64,000 bases of DNA, taken from NCBI GenBank assembly GCA_018697195.1, contig CM031857.1, positions 92,092,773-92,156,772 of the forward strand, in the 5' to 3' direction. Shown one piece after another: positions 1-21,548 of the stretch. The notes beneath the pieces are model-generated. The model was not told where the DNA came from. It saw only the letters and a list, made by a program, of their open reading frames with translations, and ran no database searches. Numbering within the stretch: the stretch's first letter is position 1; the number at the start of each line of letters is the position of its first letter. The stretch is from Certhia americana. Its lineage: Eukaryota; Chordata; Aves; Passeriformes; Certhiidae. The position numbers and the translations under genes are program-made.

Positions 1-5682
<5,682 letters not shown>

Positions 5683-5778
5683 ATTACAGCTTTGATGGCT
5701 TAATACCAATGTTGAATGGAGGAGCTGAGGACGATGCTGACAATATGCACGTTGATAGAGAGTTTGCTGTTGTATCAG
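5683..5778 (+). CDS. ANKRD10: ANKRD10 internal exon: acidic linker
   Basis: Short 96-base coding exon, equivalent to exon 5 of the human gene. With the G left over from the previous exon it begins with an aspartate codon and reads YSFDGLIPMLNGGAEDDADN followed by MHVDREFAVVS. The AEDDAD-MHVDREFAVV stretch matches the human protein closely, whereas the first dozen residues are diverged. The acceptor is a T8 run plus GTCAG ending at 5682. The donor is CAG|GTGGGA at 5778/5779, again phase 1, so skipping the exon (96 = 3 x 32) would keep the frame. The reading frame continues past the donor for 54 more codons to a stop at 5940-5942, which allows a retained-intron form (see findings). Confidence 0.92.
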
Positions 5779-9129
<3,351 letters not shown>

Positions 9130-10315
9130 AGGAATGACGTTTATATCAAACGCATATTGAAATTGCTACCAAATGAAACTGAGGGGATAGAATCCTCACA
9201 TAGCATTAAATTTGAAGATCGCAACTTATTGCTATTTTTACACTTTGTTTATATGAAAAGTAAACCCTTAATTTGACGGCCTTATACAATAGTTGTAGTT
9301 GGTTGCATGTATGGGGCTTATTTAGTGGTAAAATAGGTGCTGTCATGATGGAATGTTTATTGGTTTATTTTTTTTATTATGGAATGTTCTGGGTTTGTAT
9401 TTTTTTTCTAAGCTTGTGAACACTATCTTTCCCTTTTTAGAGCTGTTTTCCCTTTTATTAAAACAATGTTTAACTGAATTTTGTGACGATAATGTTACAT
9501 ATGTGCATCACTTAGAAGTAAAGATTTTTCTTTTCCGTATCTTCTGCTGAAGCTATGGTAGCAATATCAATGCCAGCTCTCACTATGCAAGGTTGAAAGT
9601 GGCAATCTTCTGGAGCTTCTCTGACTTTATAGTTTGTACATTTGTTTGGTATAATTAGATGTTCATCTTTAAATTTTTTGAACGAGTTGTTTAAAAATGC
9701 GGAGACAAATTTGGAAGAAGTTGCTATTTCACTTTCTGTAGCGTAGAAGTGCTTTTTGTTGTTGTTGGGCTCTTTGCATTACGGAGTGGGAAAGTGGGCT
9801 GCCTTTGTTTGGTTGCAGTTGGGTGTGCCTCAGGTTAGCTCTGTGGTGGGTTTCTTTGGCTTCTCTCCTTTGTATGTGTGCTTGATGTTTTACCACAGCT
9901 CACAGACTGGAGGCATGTTGGCACTGTTCTGCTTTGTACGCAGTTTAAAATTGCTGTTACTCGTTATAGAATTTGCCAAGTCAAAATATTTGAGTTTGAC
10001 TGTCTTGGATATACATTTATTGTCTTTTTTTTTTTAACATGCTTTGAAAATGTAACGTTGTGTACTGTTTGGGCTATGCTCATGGAAAATACATTGTATT
10101 TAATGCTTAATACACAAATCAAAATTCATGTAAGTGCACTATATGAGCACTAATACTATAAGTTGCTGCTTGTGTTATAAGTGAAGAGTGGGGAAGAATA
10201 TGGTAAATGAGATAAGCCCTCTGAATTGTGTTGATTTTTTTGTTCTTGTTTTGTTTAAAAAGGGACCTTTACAAATTGGATTTAAAAAAAAATAAACATA
10301 TTACATTGTATCTGA
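9130..10315 (+). other. ANKRD10: ANKRD10 3' UTR
   Basis: AT- and T-rich sequence following the ANKRD10 stop codon with no credible coding frame. The most likely cleavage site lies about 15-20 bases after the AATAAA at 10291-10296. A second AATAAA at 10543-10548 could extend the UTR by about 250 bases. The 3' end is inferred from the hexamers only. Confidence 0.65.
10291..10296 (+). terminator. ANKRD10: ANKRD10 polyadenylation signal
   Basis: Canonical AATAAA in an A-rich context, followed by TG-rich sequence (TTGTATCTGAATATTTTGTTTGG, within 10304-10327) that can serve as the downstream element. A backup AATAAA lies at 10543-10548. Confidence 0.65.
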
Positions 10316-11378
10316 ATATTTTGTTTGGGTGTTATTCTTTTAGTGTATAAGTCACAATTCTCATTCTCTTTCTCAGTGCTGCTGTGGAATTTCTTTTTTG
10401 TCGGTATATGAAAGCAAATGGGAACGGCCCAACAAGTTGTCCTTGACTGAATTACAGAAACACAAACTGGATATTTGGTGTATGACAAGTCGCATCAGCC
10501 TTCAGATTAAAAAATACTGGATTAAAATATTGCCTGTCTGTAAATAAAAAAAAATTCTAGTCTTATTCAAAGATTCTTAAGCAAAATGCAGAGAGGTCAG
10601 TGTTTGAAGTAGCCTTTACACTCTACTGGTTCACTAGGTGCAAGATGCTCACAGTGTATTGAGAGAAGGACTAACAGGAAAATTGACCAATTCTTTTGCA
10701 GACCAGCAAAACTCCTCAGTGCCTTCTGGAGACAAAAAAAAAGGGGACCATTAGTGAAAGCTGAGTGTCACCCGAGATGAGCTCTGCTCTGGCATGCACA
10801 TTAACACCTGGTCCCTGTTTTTAGATGGTTTCATTGCTGGTGCAGTGCCCAGAGGAGCACCTGCCATTGTACTGACACGAGACAGTGACTCTCATTTACT
10901 ATAGCACTTGGGTTTGGGGATCTTCTTAGTATTTGCCAAGTTTACTCCACCTGCTTTCTTGTACGTCTTCAAATAAATCAGAGCAACTCATAATAAGCGC
11001 TGCCATCAGGCTGTAAACTGATCCATAGAGAGCATGCTTTGGGTACAACTAAGTTGGCATATGAGGGTGTCATGTTAGATGCATAATTTTAGCATGGTAA
11101 GATTTATACTCTGTTTATAACGCAAGATCTTTAAAATCTGTGTACATTTGGTTTTCATTCGCTTGCTTGTCACAAGTTTTCACCTAAAAATACCTTGGAA
11201 GACATTGTACCTCAAATTCAAAGGGAGAACTTAGAGCTTTGTTTAAAAAACACTTCTCTGCCTGTGTGTTCAGCCACGTGCTGATAGAGAGACAGATTTC
11301 AATGCCTATCTGTTGTCAGGTCCCGTTGAAGCCAACTGATAAATTAGGATTACGTGGAGAAGACCAGTGAGGGCTGTA

Positions 11379-11418
11379 TGAATTATGCACTATGTGCATG
11401 AATTATGCACTATGTGTG
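11379..11418. repeat. 20-bp tandem duplication
   Basis: Two adjacent copies of the unit ATGAATTATGCACTATGTGC (11379-11398 and 11399-11418) differ only at the last base. It looks like a recent replication slippage product. Confidence 0.85.
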
Positions 11419-11569
11419 TCCTGTGTAGGTGTCTTCATCTACAATTAACGTTGCAAAGGTGGAACTCTGTGACAGAATATGACTCAGGCAAGAGCTGAGG
11501 TGTGTCAATTTTAAAACTTCAAATAAGGGTAAGAATTCTGAAGATGACATTTTTGCTGATGCTCTTTGG

Positions 11570-11607
11570 GACAATATATTTACTTTGAGACAATATATTT
11601 ACTTACT
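11570..11607. repeat. 19-bp tandem duplication
   Basis: Two adjacent copies of a unit beginning GACAATATATTTACTT (11570-11588 and 11589-11607), differing in the last few bases. It lies 150 bp from another short duplication. Confidence 0.8.
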
Positions 11608-11671
11608 GCAAAGGCCATGTGAAGTCTTGTTTTTAAATTATCCCATAAATTTTCAATAAAACATGAAATAG

Positions 11672-11706
11672 GGAATCATAGAATCCCAGCGTGGCTGAGG
11701 TTGGTG
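11672..11706 (-). mobile_element. CR1 LINE 3'-end fragment
   Basis: GAATCATAGAATCCCAGCG followed by GGCTGAGGTTGG is the reverse complement of the CR1 3' terminus (the ATTCTATGATTC tail and the pairing-conserved region before it). Only about 35 bases are recognisable. Confidence 0.6.
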
Positions 11707-11949
11707 AATATATACCCAAGTGTAAGCTGCTGTTATGAGTCCATACCACAGTCACAGGAAAAAAAAATTCTTATGCTTACTTGGAGTTTTCTGGTTTTCA
11801 GTTTTCTTGTAATTTAAGATACATGTGAGCAGTAAGTTATAAAAGTAATGAGTTCAGCAGATTCAGCTGCACTTCTCTGCTGAACTGGTAGGTAAAGAAT
11901 TGTCAAGCACAGAATTGAGTTCTGCCAGGTGCGGCTGTGTCTGTCCATA

Positions 11950-12007
11950 TCACAGAATCAGACCTTAAAAATCATCTACTTCCAAACCTCCTGCAGTGGG
12001 CAGGTAC
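11950..12007 (-). mobile_element. CR1 LINE 3'-end fragment
   Basis: CACAGAATCAGACCTTAAAA followed by ATCATCTA..CCAAACCTCCTGCAG matches the antisense CR1 3' end (TTAAAGATCATCTAGTCCAACCCCCTGC type). Short and degenerate. Confidence 0.6.
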
Positions 12008-13423
12008 ATGCAGTTATTGATGATGCAGAGACGTTGTTTTTAAATCTTTCTGTTAAAATACAGAAGACTTCCCTGGGCTTGCTGTGCTAGACCAGCTGAG
12101 GTAGTCCGAAAAGCCTGTCAGAGCTCACAAACCCTCCTCAAGCCTGAGTTACCAAATCTCAGATTCTGCTGACAGCAGTGCTGAGCCATTTGAATGAAGC
12201 TGTGCTTTGCAATTCCTGAAGAGATTGCTGGGTTTTAAGCACCTGGAATTAAAGTCTTACAAGCTGTTTGCCTGGCAAGGGCAGTAGTATTGTAGGGCTG
12301 TTCGTACTTGGGCCTTTTATCCAAGTCTCAAATTTTCAAGACTTGCATAAAGCAAACATTTGTTTTTTAAGGTATTGCTTTGTCTTACTCTTGCCTTGGA
12401 TCTGGAAATGGCTGTCCAAAAGCAAAGTTTTCTTTCTACCTGCCAGGTGTAACTTGGTGATAGCACCACTGCAAATATCATATGGAATTCACTACCTGGT
12501 TATTCTCACCATCTTCCTCATAATCTCTTTGAGTCTCAATTTTGTGTGAAATTTCAGTTTATTTCTTTCTGGCTGATGAAGATGTTTTTGCCCTAATTCC
12601 CCCTAAATGTAGCTCCTTTCCTATTTTGTTTTTCAAAACCAAATAGAGTTTTGGCAGAAATACAAGTCAGTACAGATTCAGGCAGTATTTTGATACAGAA
12701 TATTTCTGACTGAGTAGTTAAAATTAGCAACGTTGGAAGAGGGGAAAGGGAAGTGAAGTGTTATACTACTTCTTACGTAGTTACAGTCCTTAATATTTTT
12801 AACAATCCCCTGATTCCAAATAAAATCTAGTCTAAACTTCTAACAGTGATGAAGGAAGGTTTTCATTTGAGATACGTATTAGATTAAGATGAGATGCTGC
12901 TTGACTTCAAGAGCAGATGCAAATACTTGCACATCTTGTGAACTTTCCTGATTGCTGGTCTTGAATCTTACTGTTCAAATCCTGATCCTTGCTCTGGCCC
13001 TCATTTGGTAAACGAGCAAAAGACATTCTGTAATACCGTGTATTTCACTACTTTAACGATCATCCTCCTGCAGTCTGAAATTGAACCACATCTTCCTCTT
13101 TATGTCCAAGTTACAAATCCCTACAGAGCTTCTGTCATTCTGATTTCAGATGTAATACATCCAAAAGAGCTGCCTCACAATACATGGAAATGAGCCCTAA
13201 GCACAAGACACACCTAGATGGAAAAGGATTCCTTGCTGTCCCACACACTAGCCAACCTACAGGACAGCTGCTGTCAGTCACACAAACTTTCTCAGCTGCA
13301 GCCTTCCACACATCTCCACCTATTTTGTGTACTGCCATTTCCTCCCAGTCAGTGAAAAACCACCTCCCCCAAGCACAGAACTGTGCAGTACATCCTTTAT
13401 GTGCCCTGGTCTGGGAATGCAGG

Positions 13424-13445
13424 GCAGCAGCAGCAGCAGCAGCAG
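13424..13445. repeat. (GCA)n microsatellite
   Basis: Seven perfect GCA/CAG units in intergenic DNA. It is not inside a supported gene. Confidence 0.85.
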
Positions 13446-16400
13446 AGGGTGAGGTAGCTGGACCACTCCTCCCTTGCTGGTTCCGTTACATGTGACACAC
13501 ACTGCAGCTTTCCACTGACATATTCAAATGCTGATATATTTTCTCCAGGCTGGTTACTAACCCAGTGAAGTTCTCTTTTATAGTGCTCTTAGGGGCCTTT
13601 GTGACAAAAACCCCCACACCTTTCTGGAACTCTAATAAGTGATTTTTTTTTCATTTGGGGTGTCTTGTGAGGGTTTTTTTGTTACTTGGCCCTAAATCCC
13701 AAGTATGGTTTCGTGTCAAGATGCGGTTAAAATTAATTTCTTGATGTTCCAGGGTGGAAGTCCTGGATTTCATGTTTGTGGTCAGGCAACCTGGGGATAT
13801 AGCAGTGTTGTGGATGTCCTACAGGGACAAAAAGGAATAGAAGTGTCATCTCCCTATGCTGGACAGTGCTGTGCAGCAATAAGGCTGAAGCATGAGAGGC
13901 AGGAGTGGAAGATGGTACCCTGGGAGCATCCCATTTTGCTGCTGCTGCAGGACTGGGAAACACAGATTCACAGAGCCAAAATCCTTGAGACCCAGCTGAA
14001 TCAGGGAAAAAAAAAAATGTCTTGTGTAAGCAGGATTTACTATTCCTGGCAACTGGTAACTACATTTCTGCTGCACTGCTTAATGACTCCCAGACATTTC
14101 ACACCTCTCCTTCCTTTCACAGAGCTTCCTGTCTCATATTGGTGCCTGGTTGTTCACAGGCAAGGATCAAAAGAACTCTGCTTTAAGGCAGATGGTTTAT
14201 TTTTAAAGCATATCTGGCTTTAATTTTTTTTTAATACAGTGCAATAATTTATGAAAGAGCCATCTACTTTGCTCTGTTATGAGAATTATTAATATTCAAT
14301 TTAAAAGCTTTACCACTCTCAAAATCATACCCCATCCCCCAGAAAGCATAATGAATGTTACCTGTGGTATGAGAATGAAAGCTGGGCATCATCTCTCTCA
14401 CCAGAAAGCCTAAGTGTTGATGAGTAACTTCTCTTTGCTTCCTTGAGATGGAGCTGCACATACAGGACTTGATAACCATTTCCAAATAAGTATGAATTAG
14501 GCTCAACTGTCTGAAGTGCAGTCAGGGGAGACACACATTTGACACTGCAGACGAGTGCCCTGGCTCGATCACTAATCTGAGCAGTGTTCCACAAGGGAAA
14601 TAACCAAGTACTTGAAGCTAAACACCAAATTAAGTTGCATAATCTTAATTGTATTTCTTCTTGCCAGCTAAAACTGTAAGTTGAAGGAGAAAAATAAGTT
14701 TGTCTGAGTTTCTTTTGCTGCAAAGGCAAGGACATAATCGTACTGCAGAGGAAATACCACATGTTAGTAGAGTTCTCCTTTTGATATTACTGAAAGGTCA
14801 AGCACTGTTTGTAAGTGCTAGCTGGCAGCTCAGTCTCACCAAAGATACTTGTGCTTTCCTATGGCAACCATAAACTTCATAGTGCCTGCAGTTTTTGCCA
14901 GGTTTTGTATGGAGGAGAAGTTGAGGTTTGTTTCCTTTATTTTATTCTCATTGTTTCTAAAAGGTGTTGTGAGTTGGATCAAGTATCAGTTACATTAGCT
15001 TCCTAGCTTAGAACCCAAGTTTATTCTGCTTCATATTTGACACACAGTATAATACAAATATTTTATAAAAATCTGCACCAAAAAGACAAATTATAAAAAT
15101 CAGGCAGGAACACTATGTAAGAACCAAGAAATAAGTATATGCATTGATGTAGAAAAGCTCTTAAAGGGTAGTTCCTGAGATCAAGCAATTCTTCCTACTG
15201 TAAGACGTCCAACTAGAAAATCCTATAAATTCTAGGAAGTATAAAATCCTGAAGATTTTTTATATACAGTACATTAAATAAAAAGCCTAGGGATTTATTT
15301 ATTTGACTATATTCATAATTAATATTTCAAATCTTCATTTTCATCTGAAATTCTTGTATTGATAAATCACAGAGGTGTTTTCCATTAGCTAATGGGTTGG
15401 ACACTTTCACTAAAACTGTCACCATTTGCTAGATCTTCGCTCTTCATCTCAGAGCATCACCCTGGAGGTGCAGGTTGACCTTGCTGACAGTAATCAAGTA
15501 CAGCACTGTTGATCACCCCTGCTTTGAGTGCACAGCAATTCTCTACATGAGCAGTGCTGCCTCCATCCCAATAGGGGCAGCTGTCCTGTGGCATCTGGTA
15601 GATGGGAATTTTACGGGAGATGACTGTTCAAGAGTATTCCTATTGCTCTTTTGGAGCTAAAGAATCACCATTATCCATGCTGGTGTGAAAAGGAACAAGG
15701 ATCTGAACTACAGTGGCAGTACCCACCTTCACATTTTCAAGGTGCCTGCAAGGCCAGCTTTTCCTAACACAGGCAGCCCCTGCCTGTCAGCAGGGTGGAG
15801 TTGTGCCAGACCTGCCATGTGGCCTGCAGAGGCAAGGGACTGGAGGATGAAAGGTTCCAGATGGAAGGAAAGCAGCAGTGGCAGCATGGCCCTCACCCCT
15901 CACAGATCCCTCTGCAGCCAGGACCTGCAGCCCTCCCAGTCCCTGGTGCCAAGCCTCCCCTGCTGGGAATGGCACAGCCTGGGTGGGCACATTGGCTGCA
16001 GCAGCCCCGTGTTCCTCAAGCTGTTGGTAGCTGAGCAGCACTGCACAGCCCCAGCCAGATGTGTGCCAGCCGGATGCTCTGTTAGGTTAGTGAGGCACCA
16101 AGCCTGAAATAACAAGCCCTATTTATTAGGTCTCTGGTAGTCTGCCTGAGGTTAAGCCTGCCATGACCCCAATAGTAAAAGGCAGAACAGCTGAGGGAAT
16201 AATCCTGATGAATCCAGAGACCGGAGAATAAGATCATCCCTTGGACTCAGTTTGAGGAGTGGAAGAACTGAGTTATGCACAGGTGACCTCTTGGACAGGT
16301 CAGCAGGGTAGTGTGAGACTGAAGACAGCAAATATGAACGTGATTGCTTCTTTTCATCCTGAAAGAAGTGCAGAAAACAGCAGCTCCAACATGGAGTGGC

Positions 16401-18092
16401 AGTAACACTGAGATGCTGTCTTTTACTCCTCTTCTTCTATATGTTCTCCCATAGGAATGTATTTGAAAATATCAAATACTCTGAATGCTACAGATTGTTT
16501 TCCACTGTGATTATGTGCGAGGAAAATTTGATTTATTATACATTTAAGAACAGTCTTCCTCCACATCCTGCTCCTATAATATGTCAGTCTGAAAAAAAAT
16601 CCTATCTTTACCTCAGATTTCATTTTAAGACCCCCTTCTGACTTCTCAGTCAACACAAATGTGTAGGATTCCCCATCCATCATTATACTATTTATTGTCT
16701 GCAGCCCGGAATGCAGCTCTGCTCTAACCCCACCCTGGATTCTCTGCTGCTCCCTGAGGGAGCACAGCTTGGGCAATTCCCTAAAACTGAAAATAAGAGG
16801 CACCAGCAAAGAGAGAGAGAAAGAAAACAAAACTGGTTATTCTAAATCTGCTAGGGAAATGAAACCAAAACCAAAACAAGGAAAAGCAATACTTAGGATA
16901 TCAAACAGCAATGGATGTGCATAGCTCACAGGAGAAGGGAAGTGGGAAGGAGATCTCAGTCCTGGAGGTGCTTCCTTGCTTTGTGGAAGTCTAAATGCTG
17001 CAGAAAGACTCTGGAAGCAGATTCAACATCCAATTTCCCACCTGGAAAGGATTAATTGATCAAACAGGACTCAAATAGAGTACAACCAGCTAAGAGGTTG
17101 GAAGAACACTTCTAGCAGGTACTTTGTCCCGCTGCCCCTTCCCAGTGTCTGAACCCAAAGGTGTGCAGAGCCACTGGCTCTTCCAAGCTCCTTCATCACT
17201 TGCAGCAAGTAGATGTTCCCCCCAGCCGGGGGCTGCCAGCAAGGGGCAGTTCCCCTATTCAGCAGAAGCCATGGCTGCCAGGAGAGAGTAGGTGGGTTTT
17301 TGTGGCAGATCAAAAGCAAGCTCCAGTCACTCCCATAATTTCCACTACCAAGGCTTTCAAGGAGGTGTGCTGGTGCACTGAAATCAAAGACCCCTCTCAG
17401 ATGGTGAGGGGAGTAAATTGGGAGACAGTTGCTAAAACAGATGTTTGACACAGAATAAAAATGGGAAAGCACAAAAGCAAAGTGGGGAAGGCTTTTAATG
17501 AATCCCCAGCAAACATTTTGCACACTCCCACATAATCCCTTGTCTGCTCCAAATGGCTAGAGGTGGGTTTCAGTGTACTTAGGAACCTCTGAAGGAGCTT
17601 AATCAATGTACATTGCAGGAAGGGGAGTTCAGCATGTGCCCTGTGTAGCATTTAAAATGTGGGAGGTTTCTACCTTGCAGTTTATTACATGTTGAGTGTA
17701 CTTGCTGAGTTGGTCTCGGGTTGCACCTATATTTCTGCTGTGCACATCAGTTCTGGTGCCCTCCTGAGAACCTTCTCCCTGAGACTGCTTTGTTCTGTAA
17801 ATGGGAGTGGCATTGTGCCAAGGAGTGTGTTTTGGCTTGCACAGGGGACTGCAGAGCACTCCTTCTAAATAGCGGTTTGCTATGCTTTAGAGCACATGGG
17901 CTATGGAAACATATGGGCCTCTCTGCACAATTCAGATGTTAGGAAAACAAGCCTTTGTAAGGAGAGAAATGGTATTGTATAGGCAAAGAGAGAGAATGAG
18001 TATTGTGCCAGATCCTGGGTCAGAGCTATAGAACTAAGAAGCTACTGAATGAACTGAAACCACAGTGAAATGGGGAGAGAGAAATTATCATT

Positions 18093-18163
18093 AAAAACCC
18101 AAGCAAACAAACAAAGAAACAAAAACCAAAACAACAACAACAAAAAATGAAACAAAAAAAAAA
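18093..18163. repeat. A/C-rich low-complexity tract
   Basis: Irregular AAAC and AAC repeats (AAACAAACAAAG, CAACAACAACAA) with poly-A. It resembles an old microsatellite or a decayed poly-A tail. No adjacent retroelement body was recognised. Confidence 0.7.
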
Positions 18164-19924
18164 GACAGACTCTCATCAAATATAGACTCAATAAATAGAA
18201 ACAGCGGGTGTCAATTGGGGTGCACAATAAAAGCCAAATCCAGAGAGAAATAAACCACTAAGGAGTCTGAAGACAGAAACGTACTTTCTATTTTAACATC
18301 CAGAATGAGAGCAAGTGTGAACATCTGTTTTCCATGGCCATCAGGAGCTGGTGGTGGCTTTCCACCAAAGGCACTGAGGTCGATCTGCCCAGTGCCTTGG
18401 GAGGAGGGTTCCAGGATCCTGCCTGCTTGGTGACCTGCCAGGGGATGGAGCGGGTGGGAGCAGCAAAAACACCACAGCACCTCGGTCCCCACGTGCAGGC
18501 TGTCGAGATCAGGTCACTGGAGCTCAGGAGGGCTGACTCAGGAGAGATGTCTCCCACTTTCATAACCCTCACAGGGCTCTAAGGAAAGCCTGAATCATCG
18601 TTACTCACTGCCGTGTAAGCGAACAAAGGCAGCAGAAAGCTCATTGGGGATCTCTGTGGATTACTGACTGCTCTACCCATCCTCTGACAGGTGGCTGTAG
18701 TAAAGCATCAGAGAAATATTCATGCCTGTTCAGTAAGCTACTGACTCAACTAGCTGAATTAACAAATATCCCAGAGTCCAACCATGTACCTCTGCTATGC
18801 TAAGTGAGGCCCATGTACCACCTCACTCCCTGAACCCCTTATTGTCATGTGAGCAGTTTAAATTAGTGCTTGTTGTAATGAATTTATGTGTGTTTTTCAC
18901 CACCTTTCCCCTTTTGAATATAAGGTGTTGCACATGTGTAACACTGTAGCCAAATGGTCACCTCAGCCCTGTGTTTATTCTCAGGAGGGATAGAGTGCCC
19001 ATACTGGCAGATTGCTGTGTCCTCCAGTGTTTCATGACACCCTTCCTAGAGCTACCAGGCACTGTGCTGATCATCCCAGTCTCAGCTCCAAGGAAGTCAC
19101 TGACCTCCAGCTCCTTCACCCCTCTGTCCATACCTCATGTGCATCAAAAGCCCTGTCCTTCCCCACATCTATTTCTCGGTGAGGATGAGATGGAGATAAA
19201 TATCAGCCTGCAGCAGCTAATGATGAGGCCTTCTTGGGTTTCACTGTCACACCAGCTATTGCTGCACATCATAATGAATACGTTTTTATAGAAATAAGGT
19301 TTTGAACTCTGACATTCAGCACTCCAGTCCCTCCTGTGGCTGGGCTAGGACAGCTGCTGGGACCAAAGGAGATGGCCCAAACAAAAGCCCACTTGTGCAG
19401 CTTTCATACGTTATGAGTATCTCTTGCTGAACTGCTTTAGTCAATTCAGAGGTAACGGAGGAAAAAAACACCTTCTAAAACATCTATAGAAAAATAGAGC
19501 CTGGAATGCATTTCTGTTACCAAGTGTCTACATCTGCTGGAGAGAAAGTTGGATGTGAATTGAGGACTTGAAAGAAATTAAATTACTTAAAAGGACACTG
19601 TAATTGAAAAGAAGAGAAAAGTGTGAGTTTGAAATAAATTTATTTGCTACCACTGGAGAGACGTAATTGAAAAGGAGAGAAACTTGTTGAGTAAAGCATT
19701 TGGAACTGAATTGAGAGGGAAAGAAAGTACAGGGCTCCTGCACTCTGAAATTAACTTCTTGCTTGATTTGTTGTATCAAACTTTGGAAACATCTATATCA
19801 ATTAATTTGAAAGTGTGGTGTCTTGCCCTAGGGAATCAGACATTGCTGTTTAGGGATAGAAAAACATGGTGCTCTAAGCCTGCTCCTCAGCTCTTACACA
19901 AAGTGGAACCAGGCATTGATTAAG

Positions 19925-20185
19925 ATACAATGGTGTTCCAGTCTGAGCTCCTCAGTACAAAGGAGTCATGGAGCTCCTGGATTGGGTCCAGTGGAGAGCT
20001 ACAGAGATGATTAAGGGACAGGAGTATCTTTCTTATGAGGAAAGACTGAGGGAGCTGGGTCTGTTCAGCCTTGAGAAGGGACAGCTGAGATGGGACTGTG
20101 TCAATCTGTGTCAGTACCTGCAGGGAGGGTGTCAGGACGGTGGAGCCAGGCTCTGCTCTGTGTTCTGTGATGACAGTGCCAGGTC
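19925..20185 (+). mobile_element. CR1 LINE fragment, sense orientation
   Basis: Matches the well-known CR1 segment that precedes the 3' UTR. It contains CATGGAGCTCCTGGATTGG-type sequence, then TCCAGTGGAGAGCTACAGAG, TATGAGGAAAGACTGAGGGA, GCTGGGTCTGTTCAGCCTTG, AGGGAGGGTGTCAGGACGG and GGAGCCAGGCTCTGCTCTGT. About 260 bp are preserved with many substitutions, truncated at both ends and not coding. It is a dead 5'-truncated avian LINE copy. Confidence 0.85.
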
Positions 20186-20480
20186 TGGATTTCAGATGCA
20201 ATGTCACCAAGGTTTTCTTCTCTGCCAGGGAAAGCCCATTTGTGCCTAAAATTTACCTGAGGGTAAAATGAACGTGCATCATCATGAAATGACTCATGAA
20301 CACACAGCTATCTCAGAGAATCCTACTGCATGAGGAAAACAACATTTGCCAGCACTGTCTAGCATTTGATGGAGGACCTGGTTTATAACTGGTCCAGTTA
20401 TACTGAGCAGTTAAACTGACTCTAAATTGAGCAGTTTATAGCTGGTCCTTCTTATAAAAAAGCTAAAAAGATATAAAGAT

Positions 20481-20497
20481 AAAAAAAAAAAAAAAAA
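20481..20497 (+). repeat. Poly-A run
   Basis: Seventeen consecutive A residues. It may be the remnant tail of an unrecognised retrocopy, but no source sequence is visible on its left. Confidence 0.9.
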
Positions 20498-21451
20498 GGA
20501 TGGATGTTGCTGAACAGCACAGATATTTCTTTGGAATCAAGAAATGGTTGGGAATGTCTTTCACACTGTTCCCACCCTGCATTCCATACAGCATCTTTTC
20601 TGTAGGTGAACTGTTCCCACCCTGCAGCCTCCCTGCACCATGGACATTTATCAAACATCACCCTGGGACTTCCAAGAGACCAAAAGCTCTTTCACTGTAG
20701 TTTCCACTTGCAATCCTTTCAGGAATTCACTCAGCACCAAACATGGGCTGAAATTAGATGAAAAATGGCCTTGTGTGAAATTAGGTGAAAAACACACCTC
20801 TGTTTTCTGCACTACTGATCCAATAGCACGGGTCACTCTGGAAAACACCTGTGCTAGGTCTTCTCAGCCACAAACTACAAAAAAGCCCAAAACCTACAAA
20901 CTCAGCCGAGGAACATAGGTCTGAGCTTGTTTTTTCTTCTGCCTGAAACACCACTGAGTGTATTCAGGACTGTGCAGGGTATTGAAGGCTTTCATTGACA
21001 CCTCTGCAGCCACAGGGCAGGAGTGATTGATTGGCTGAGTAATAGGAACTTGCAAAAAGAACCAGCTGAAGATGTACAAGACAGAGCGGATGTCTTAAAC
21101 TACTTTCTCTTCCTTGAAATAGCTCCTCAGGGTAGACATGAATCAACTGCAATTACAGTTTCATACTGACATAAGGCTCAGGTCACTCTCAGACTTCAGG
21201 GTTTCTCCTCACGTGCACTGTTATCCCCAGAATTGTGCTCCACCTTTTATAAAAATTTACTTCTTTTCTTATTGTCTACATTTATTTCTTTGTAAGAACA
21301 CATTAAAAACAAACAGATGCATTGAGTTTAAATCAGGGGTGATCTTGTTCAGTGTTATATTTTCCCCCACATACCTTTCTGACCTCTGAAAATTTTTCAC
21401 TGGAGGAATTAGGATTAGCGAATCAGAGGATAAGGGGAAAGGATCACTGGG

Positions 21452-21548
21452 AAATTCAGGTTGGAGGGGACTTCAGGAGATGCCTCATGGACCACAGCAG
21501 GGCCAGCAGTGAGATCAGACCAGGTTGCTCAGGGCTTTGCCCAGTCAG
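21452..21548 (-). mobile_element. CR1 LINE 3'-end fragment
   Basis: AAATTCAGGTTGGAGGGGAC followed by TTCAGGAGATG and then GACCAGGTTGCTCAGGGCTT matches the antisense CR1 3' region (GGTTGGAAGGGACCTC...GGTTGCCCAGGGC type). Degenerate and short. Confidence 0.65.

Larger units (their letters stand above)
10316..19924. other. Intergenic desert between ANKRD10 and ING1, first part
   Basis: AT-rich sequence with no recognisable gene. It holds two small CR1 scraps (11672-11706 and 11950-12007), two short tandem duplications (11379-11418 and 11570-11607), a (GCA)n run at 13424-13445 and an A/C-rich stretch near 18100-18160. Open frames of up to 172 codons exist but have no recognisable domain or splice context. 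Confidence 0.6.

Noticed and set aside
13705..14223. 172-codon plus-strand open frame in the gene desert
   Set aside because: No recognisable domain, unusual composition, runs through poly-A-rich sequence and lacks splice or promoter context. Probably chance.
17071..17523. 150-codon minus-strand frame
   Set aside because: No recognisable domain or splice signals. Overlaps an equally long plus-strand frame.
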